Below are positions 23,781 to 30,489 of a stretch of 30,489 bases of DNA, in pieces. How positions within the stretch are numbered: the first letter of the stretch is position 1; every line of letters starts with the position of its first letter. The notes under the pieces are model-generated. The model was given only the letters and a program-made list of their open reading frames with translations. It did not search any database and was not told the origin of the DNA. The stretch covers positions 1 through 30,489 of the forward strand of contig NW_004086219.1 of NCBI RefSeq assembly GCF_000220395.1. Reading direction: 5' to 3'. Source of the DNA: Ichthyophthirius multifiliis. Taxonomy: Eukaryota > Ciliophora > Oligohymenophorea > Hymenostomatida. The position numbers were made by a program, and so were the translations under genes.

Positions 23781-26700
23781 ATGACTAAAATTCCTATTAC
23801 TTATTCTTATAACATTCTTCCAAATTCAAATTAGAAAATTTTAAATTCTTACAATATTTTTTTCACAAATTTAACCCCTTTAATAAATTTTATTAAAAAT
23901 CTAAATTCATTTGCCTATTTATAAAATGAAGATCTTCTACCTTATACTACAAAACATACTTAAATATCTTATTTAGTAGATCGATTAGAAACCTACAGAT
24001 AAAAAATGAGCTATAAATATACTTTAAAGTAAATATTTATGTATATGACTGGTATAGAGCTTTTTATGGGTTTATTATTATATATAATATAAAATCTTGT
24101 TAGTTGTTTGGCTATATGGGTATTGGATTTAATCACTAAGCATTTCCGAGAAAAAGAATAAATCAATAAATTAGAATTAAGTGGTCTTTTATTATCTATA
24201 TTATTAATGTATATAATAAAGAATATATTAATTACATAATACAATTGGTATAATTCGAAATGGAAAACAAACTGTAAAACATGTCTTTAATACTTAATAT
24301 ATCAAAAACTATTAAATATTCCTTAAAAATTCGAATAAAAAGATGAATAAAATAAAAATAATACACCAGATATTGTAAATGTAATGACTATAGATGTCGA
24401 CTAGGCTTTAAATTTATACTGGGGAATAATAGAAAGTATTAGTGCATGTATTAATATTGGTATTCTGATATATTTAATATATTTAATAATAGGAACAAAT
24501 ATATTAATCGGACTTTATGTACTTTTTGGTTCTTTTGTATTTAATTTGATAACCACTATTGTTTTGATTTTTTTATTTTAAAAAGAATATTAAATAAAAG
24601 ACTAAAGAGTAGGTTTAAGTAAAGATGTTATTGAAGGAATGAAAAGTATTAAGTATTTAAATTGGGAGGATATCTTTTTAAGGAAAATATAAAATATAAG
24701 AAAAAAAGAATTCAAGTATCTTTTCTATATTAATATTATGCACGGATATTAGTAAATGTTTTGGAATTCTTTAAGCTATTTACTGCTATTTTTTTTCCTT
24801 ATTTTTGTAAAAGATGTACATAATTCTAATGTTTTCTCTATTATAGCCATATTTGGGTCATTAACTTATCCAATTGCTATTGTTCCTTTGGCTATAGGGA
24901 TGGTTTTTAAGGCTAGTGTGTCTTTGAGGAGAATTTCGGCTTTTTTAAATTAAGAAGAGATTGATTATGAGGCTTTTGTTAATAAGAGTTTTATTTCTGA
25001 GTCTTTTTAAAAAAATTCGCTAATTAATTAAAATTAAAGCTTTAATAAAATTTAGTAGAATGAAGGAAGTATTAATAATTAAATCATTGAATATAATTCT
25101 TAATAATAATAAGAAAAAGAAAATAAAAATCAATTAGAAATAATTAAAAATAATTAATAAGAAAATATTTTAACATCTTCTTAGTTTAAATAGGAAAAAA
25201 TAGCTATTTATATTTAAGATATGTAGTTTATATGGCCTTTTTAAAATAATTAAGTTCAAAATATCAAAAAATAAAAATAAAATACTCTAGAAGAAAAACT
25301 TATAGTATTATAAGGAGAAGAAGAAAAATAAAAAGACACTTTTTTGTTAAAAATTGATCATTTTTAAATAAAAAAAGGCACATTAAATATTATTTTAGGT
25401 AAATATGGAAGCGGGAAGACTGCTTTATTAAATGCGATTTTAAATGAGATGTAAATTAATGTAAAAAAAGAAGATATGATTAATATTAATCAATAATAAT
25501 AAAAAGTACAAATAAATGGTACAATAGCATATGTATCATAAACTCATTGGTTATAAAGTAAAAGTATTAAAGAAAATATACTTTTTGGTTCTAAATATAA
25601 TTAAAAAAAATACGAATAATGTATTAATGTATGTTAGCTATAAATAGATTTAGATGTTTCAAATAAAGGAGATGAAAAAATAGTAGGGCCAGATGGATGT
25701 AATCTTTCAGGAGGATAAAAATAAAGGATATGCCTATGTAGAGCATTATATTAAGAAAAAGATACTTTAATAAATTATGTAATATACGCCTATAATATAT
25801 TTTTATAATTATATTTAAATTAATTTTAAAATATATAAATATATTTAAATATAAATATATATATATAAATAAATTTTAATATATAACTATAAAAAAAAAT
25901 AGAAATTAATATATGTATATATAAATATAAAAATAATATAAATAATAAAATAAATAAATAAATATATATAGATAAATATATAAATATTTATATATATATC
26001 TATAAATAAATAAATATATATATATTTAATAATAATTAATATATATATTAAATATATATATAAATATATTTTTTTATATATTTAATTTATATTAAAATAT
26101 TTTCATATTTACATATTATTATAATATTATATTGAATATTATATATATTTATTTAAATATATATATATTTTAATATATAATATTTATATATATTTTATAT
26201 CTTTTTTTTTTCAAGTACATTTATTTTTAATATTTTTTTATAAATTTATTTAAAAAATTTATATATTCCTATATTAATTTTTTAATTTATATCCTATTTT
26301 TTTAAAAATCTTTTTTAAAAGTATTTTAAAAATTTAATTTAATTTAATTAATATGTTCATATATATATAATTTTATATTATTTATTTATTAGATGATATT
26401 TTTAGTAGTTTAGATATACATGTAAGTGAATAAGTATATTAAAATGCTATTTTAAAATTTCTTTTATAGACATTAAAGAAAACAGTTATTATTGTATTTT
26501 CTAGTCAATACAGTTTATTTTAATAATGTGAAAAAAGTTTAATTGATTAGATTTTTTATATTTAAAATGGATTTGTTTCTAAAAATATAAACTAAATGGA
26601 TATTTTTATTGAATAATAATAGAATATAGTTAAAGAAGAAAAAAAAATATGTTTTTTTGATGAAAAAAAATCTGAATAAAATTCCTAAAGTGCCATTTAA

Positions 26701-28681
26701 TAATTATATTCTAACTCTTCATCCTATAATAGAGCTTTTTCTTCACTTAAAGAAATTAAAGAATAGGCTAAAGATGAGTTTTTGAACTCTTAATAGTAAT
26801 TTGATGAAAACATGGATGAATAAAGGGTATAAGGAGGCATAAAAATTCGAACTTTTATAACTTATTTAAGTTCTTTGAGTTTTTTAGGTAGTTTTATTTA
26901 CTTAGTGTTAAATTTTGCAACACAAGCATCTATTTAATTGATTGATTTCTGGTTATCAGATTGGGTGGATCAAAGAAGTGATTTTTATGGTAAAATAAAT
27001 GCCTATTTTGCAAATGATTTTGTTTAAATTTTTCTTTTTTGGTTGATATTGAATATCAGTATAACAGCTTCTAGGGGTATAATATATATAATATGTAACC
27101 TACTATGTAGTTATAGACTTTTTAATAAATTAAATAAATGTATAATGTATTCTAATATATAATTTTTTGATAATAATCCATCTGGTAGAATAATTAACAG
27201 AATTTCAGATGATATTGTGAATGTAGATGATTTATTACCTACATCAGTTAATATTTTCACAAAGCTATTTGCTTTGTCTATTGGATATCCAATTGGTATT
27301 TCTATAAAATTTCCATGGGTTATTTCTTTAATTGTAGTTTCTATTTTTGCTATGTATTATTTAAGATAATAATTCAAGGCAGCTAATAGAGAATTAAAAA
27401 GACTCAGTTAGGTAAATGGAGGTAAATTACTTACTTGTATGCATGAAATGCATAAAGGGGTACATATTATTAGAAGTTTTGGGAAATAATTATATTCTGT
27501 AAAAAGTTATTTGGAAGTATTAGATTTTAATATTAATTCTTTTTTGATTTCTTAGGCTGTTTATACTTGGATGTTGGCTAGACTGTAGATAATTGTCAAT
27601 TTTCTATTTGCTTTTGTTTGTATTTCAAGTATTGTGGTGGTTTATATAGGCAATATTTAAAAAGATAATTATACTACCATTTCTTTGTGTATTACATATA
27701 CTATTTTACTTGCAGGGAGATTTTCTGATCTTTTGTTTTAGTATTGTATGTTTGAATAGTAAATTATTAGTGTAGAAAGGATATAATAGTATTTTAGTAA
27801 TGAAATGGAAAATCTAAACTAGAAAAAAACTAATCTTTATAAATCACCAGCTTCGGTTTTATTCGAATAGTAATAATAAGTTATTTTAAAAAATAACTAG
27901 ATATAAAATGATTCGGCAATACTTTTTTCGAATGTTTTTCTTAATTATGAGGATTGTGGGGAAAATTATGCACTTAAAAATTTCAATTTAAATATCAAAA
28001 AAGGAGAAAAAATAGCCATATGTGGAAGAACAGGGTCTGGAAAAACATCATTTTTAAATGCTTTGTTTAATATGTATCCAATTTAATAAGGAAATATATT
28101 CGTTAACGGAGTTGATATTGATGAGTTGACTTTAAAGTAGTTAAGAAATTAAATATCAGTAATACCTTAATTTGGGTTCCTTTATTAAGCTAATCTTTTA
28201 TAGAATTTAGATCCAGAAGGGAAATATACTGACTAGTATTATTTTATATTTATTATATATATTCACAAAAAAAAACAAAAGGTTTATTTTAAATAAAATT
28301 AAAGAAAGTAAATTAAGTTTAAAAAATTAAGATTATTAAGATTTTTAGATTTTGTAAGGTGGATAAAATATTTCTTGTGGTGAAAAATAAATAATTAATT
28401 TCTTAAGAATTATTCTAAAAAATACTAATATTATATGCTTAGATGAAGCTACTTCGAATACGGATCCTATTACTGATTCTCAAATTAATGAATAATTATT
28501 TGCTTTTGCGGAAAACAAAACTCTTATTGTAATTACTCATAGGTTGGAAAATATAGAAAAATACGATAGGGTAGTAGTTTTGAGTTAAGGTTAAATTGTA
28601 GAATGTGGAAATGTTTAAGAATTAAAGTAAATATAGAATGGATTCTCTAATTAATTATTAAATAAAGAAGGAGATAAATGA
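23781..28681 (+). CDS. ABCC/MRP-type full ABC transporter (TMD1-NBD1-TMD2-NBD2)
   Basis: ATP-driven membrane exporter of the multidrug-resistance-protein type, about 1413 residues; substrate unknown. ATG is at 23781 and TGA at 28679. TMD1 occupies residues of about 75-390. NBD1: Walker A GKYGSGKT, Q-loop VSQTHW, signature LSGGQKQR, then DDIFSSLD after the 614-bp insert. Walker B there has Asp in place of the catalytic Glu, and the H-loop His appears to be Ser (VIIVFSSQYSLF). TMD2 follows (YPIGISIKFPWVISLIVVSI, FVCISSIVVVYIG). NBD2: Walker A GRTGSGKT, Q-loop VIPQFG, altered signature ISCGEKQ, Walker B IICLDEATSNTD with Glu, H-loop ITHRL. A 46-bp intron is at 28236-28281. NBD1 is thus degenerate and NBD2 competent, as in ABCC proteins. 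The N-terminal motif SFAYLQNEDLLPYTTKHT fits the short ABCC class without a TMD0. The NBD1 splice junction is unresolved. Confidence 0.88.
25779..26392 (+). other. 614-bp AT-rich insert (intron or IES-like) within NBD1
   Basis: Lies between RALYQEKD and the Walker B motif of the transporter. The canonical GT at 25779 and AG at 26392 bound it, but joining them leaves the frame one base short. Alternatively the sequence just left of 26392 reads IYLLDD in frame, the expected Walker B. Removing 25763-26375 between two TA dinucleotides would give KDIIYLLDDIFSSLD with no frame break, which is how TA-bounded internal eliminated sequences behave. The interior is about 95 percent A and T with no coding sign. 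Confidence 0.5.
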
Positions 28682-28789
28682 TATTATTTAAATGAGTTAA
28701 TAATAGTTTATAAAAAATTTTTATTATTAAAATTAAAATATAAATAAATTTATATATTTATTTTAATGTAAAATAAATTATGATTGTTA

Positions 28790-28824
<35 letters not shown>

Positions 28825-30456
28825 CTTTATTACCCGAAAATAAAAATAAAACATTAATACACACAAAAAATCATAACAAAATTATTATATTTTTTATCAA
28901 ATATTGCTGAATTTAAATAAATCATTTTTTTTTGTTAATTATAAATAAAATATTTCTTTTGATTTTTAATAATAATATATATAAATATAAATAAATATAT
29001 AAAAAATAATTAAATATCATTAAAAAAATATTAAATAAATAAAATCAATATTAAAAAAAAATTATTCAAAAAAAAAAAAATTCATATATTAAATGCACAC
29101 GTTGTAATAAAAATAAATTAAACCTAGATTTCAATAAAAAAGTGAATGATATTTGTAAATAAGATAAAATATATAATAATTATAAAAATAATAATATATT
29201 AATTAAAAATATAATTAACTTATATTTTGTATTATATGTAATAAATTAATTAAAACATAAAGAATTATAAAATATATAAAGTTATAATAAAATATTCAAA
29301 ATTAAAATATATAAAGAGAATGTTACAAAGTACATAAAAATTAATATAAATCTAACTATAAATTTAAAAAAAAAAAAAATTATAAAATTATTGTAAAAGA
29401 AATAATAAACAATTATAATAGAAGACATATTTATTTAAAACGATAAATATTTTATAAATAAAATTTTTATTTTTTAATATTTAATAAATATATTAATTAA
29501 TATAAAATAAATTTAAATGCGTATAAATGTATAATTTATATGGAAGAATTTGAAAAAATTATACATTAAAAAAAAAAAAAATATGTTATTATATAATATA
29601 ATAATTAATAAAAAAATTGTTATAAATAAAATTATATATTAATGTAAAGATAAATATAAAAAAAAAAAAAAAATATTTATAAAATAAACATATAGATAAA
29701 TATATATTATAAATAATGTATATAAATACATATATAAATATATTATATATATATATTTATATGAATATTTATATATTTATATATTTATATATTCATATTT
29801 ATATTTATAATGTTATTATTTATAATTTAATATAAATAAAAAGATTTAATATAATATTTTATAAATGTTTATATAAAAAAAGAATATAAAATAAATGTAT
29901 TTATATATAAATAATTACATTTTAAATAATATTCTTATTTTTTACTAATATTATTCTAGAATTTATTTTAAATTCATTTATAATATTAATTTAAAAATCA
30001 AATTTTTATATAGTTTCTTTTATTTTTTATAATTTTAAAAATAAAATTATATAAATTTTAAAATAATATTTTTTTAATATATTTATATCTATTTTTTTAT
30101 ACAAATTGAAATATTAATTTATAGTTTCTTTTTTGTTCATATAAAAAATATGTAAATTTTTTTTCATTATTTATTTTTTGTTCCAATTGTTTTTATATAT
30201 TTTGTTTTATATATCCTTTTTTTTTTTTTTTTTAATTAAGATTAACAATTACAAATTATTAATTATTCATTTTTTTTTAAAAAAAAAATAATTCACATTA
30301 ATATCTTAGATATTTGATTTTAAATCTAAAATAATTTTAGTTTATATCTATTTAATTGAAATATTTAGCTTAAGATGTACTATATCTTGAAATAACATTT
30401 AAAATTTTTTTATTAATAAAAAAATAAGTTTTAATAATCAAAAAAAAGGAATTTAT

Positions 30457-30489
<33 letters not shown>
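28682..30489. other. AT-rich non-coding tail of the window
   Basis: About 1.8 kb of A/T-dominated sequence with (AT)n tracts at 28794-28821 and at the very end (30459-30489), and A runs at 29078, 29367 and 29657. No ciliate telomere repeat (C4A2 or G4T2) is present. A minus-strand stretch at about 30300-30400 has slightly coding-like composition, but I cannot assign it. Confidence 0.45.
30459..30489. repeat. (AT)n tract running off the window end
   Basis: AT dinucleotides fill the last 31 bases. The tract continues beyond the window, so its length is unknown. Such a tract is a plausible contig break point. Confidence 0.75.

Noticed and set aside
24011-24244. Minus-strand frame in the transporter
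   Set aside because: Antisense to TMD1 of the ABC transporter, which is open for 666 codons on the plus strand.
1-30489. Pseudogene-rich or bacterial DNA suggested by dense TAA/TAG
   Set aside because: Reading TAA/TAG as Gln gives complete conserved proteins with spliceosomal introns, so the stops are not real.
1-30489. CRISPR arrays, tRNA or rRNA genes, telomere repeats, transposons, viral genes
   Set aside because: No repeat-spacer pattern, no GC-richer structured patch of tRNA size, no C4A2/G4T2 repeat, and no transposase, reverse transcriptase, capsid or integrase motif was seen on either strand.

Overview
The window reads as ciliate nuclear DNA, most likely macronuclear DNA of Ichthyophthirius multifiliis or a close oligohymenophorean relative. 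Base composition is extremely AT-rich. Every recognisable gene is full of in-frame TAA and TAG where the family has glutamine, and every gene ends in TGA. Introns are short (mostly 44-105 bp), begin with GT and end with AG. I assembled each gene by hand-splicing under the TAA/TAG=Gln, TGA=stop code; summed exon lengths come out as whole codons except where noted. The species name is an inference.

Layout: (1) 444-2466, plus strand: a multi-exon gene of unknown function with a Gln/Asn/Pro-rich C-terminus. (2) 2567-16830: four genes head to tail on the minus strand. From left to right they are a TOG/HEAT-repeat microtubule protein of TORTIFOLIA1 type (2567-5407), membralin (5746-7951), a RING/B-box TRIM-like protein (8458-10069) and a 6.5-kb multi-transmembrane PAS-domain protein of the TmcB ('tiny macrocysts') type (10331-16830). 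(3) 18772-28681, plus strand: ribosomal protein eL24 (18772-19242), the decapping enzyme Dcp2 (19708-20871), a weak unrecognised gene (21440-about 21960) and an ABCC/MRP-type full ABC transporter (23781-28681). The remainder (1-443, 16831-18771, 22000-23780, 28682-30489 and short gaps) is AT-rich DNA with (AT)n tracts and no gene I can support.

The genes do not form one pathway. They are ordinary eukaryotic housekeeping and regulatory genes: translation (eL24), mRNA turnover (Dcp2), ER quality control (membralin), possible ubiquitination (TRIM-like), microtubules (TOG), sensing at a membrane (PAS/TmcB) and export (ABCC). I found no CRISPR array, tRNA, rRNA, telomeric repeat, viral element or transposon.

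The points most worth a second look are the 614-bp insert splitting the ABC transporter just before its first Walker B motif, where the normal splice rule breaks frame; four reading-frame slips that lie in or near A-runs in otherwise good genes; the asymmetric ATP sites of the transporter; and the prion-like tail of the first gene.
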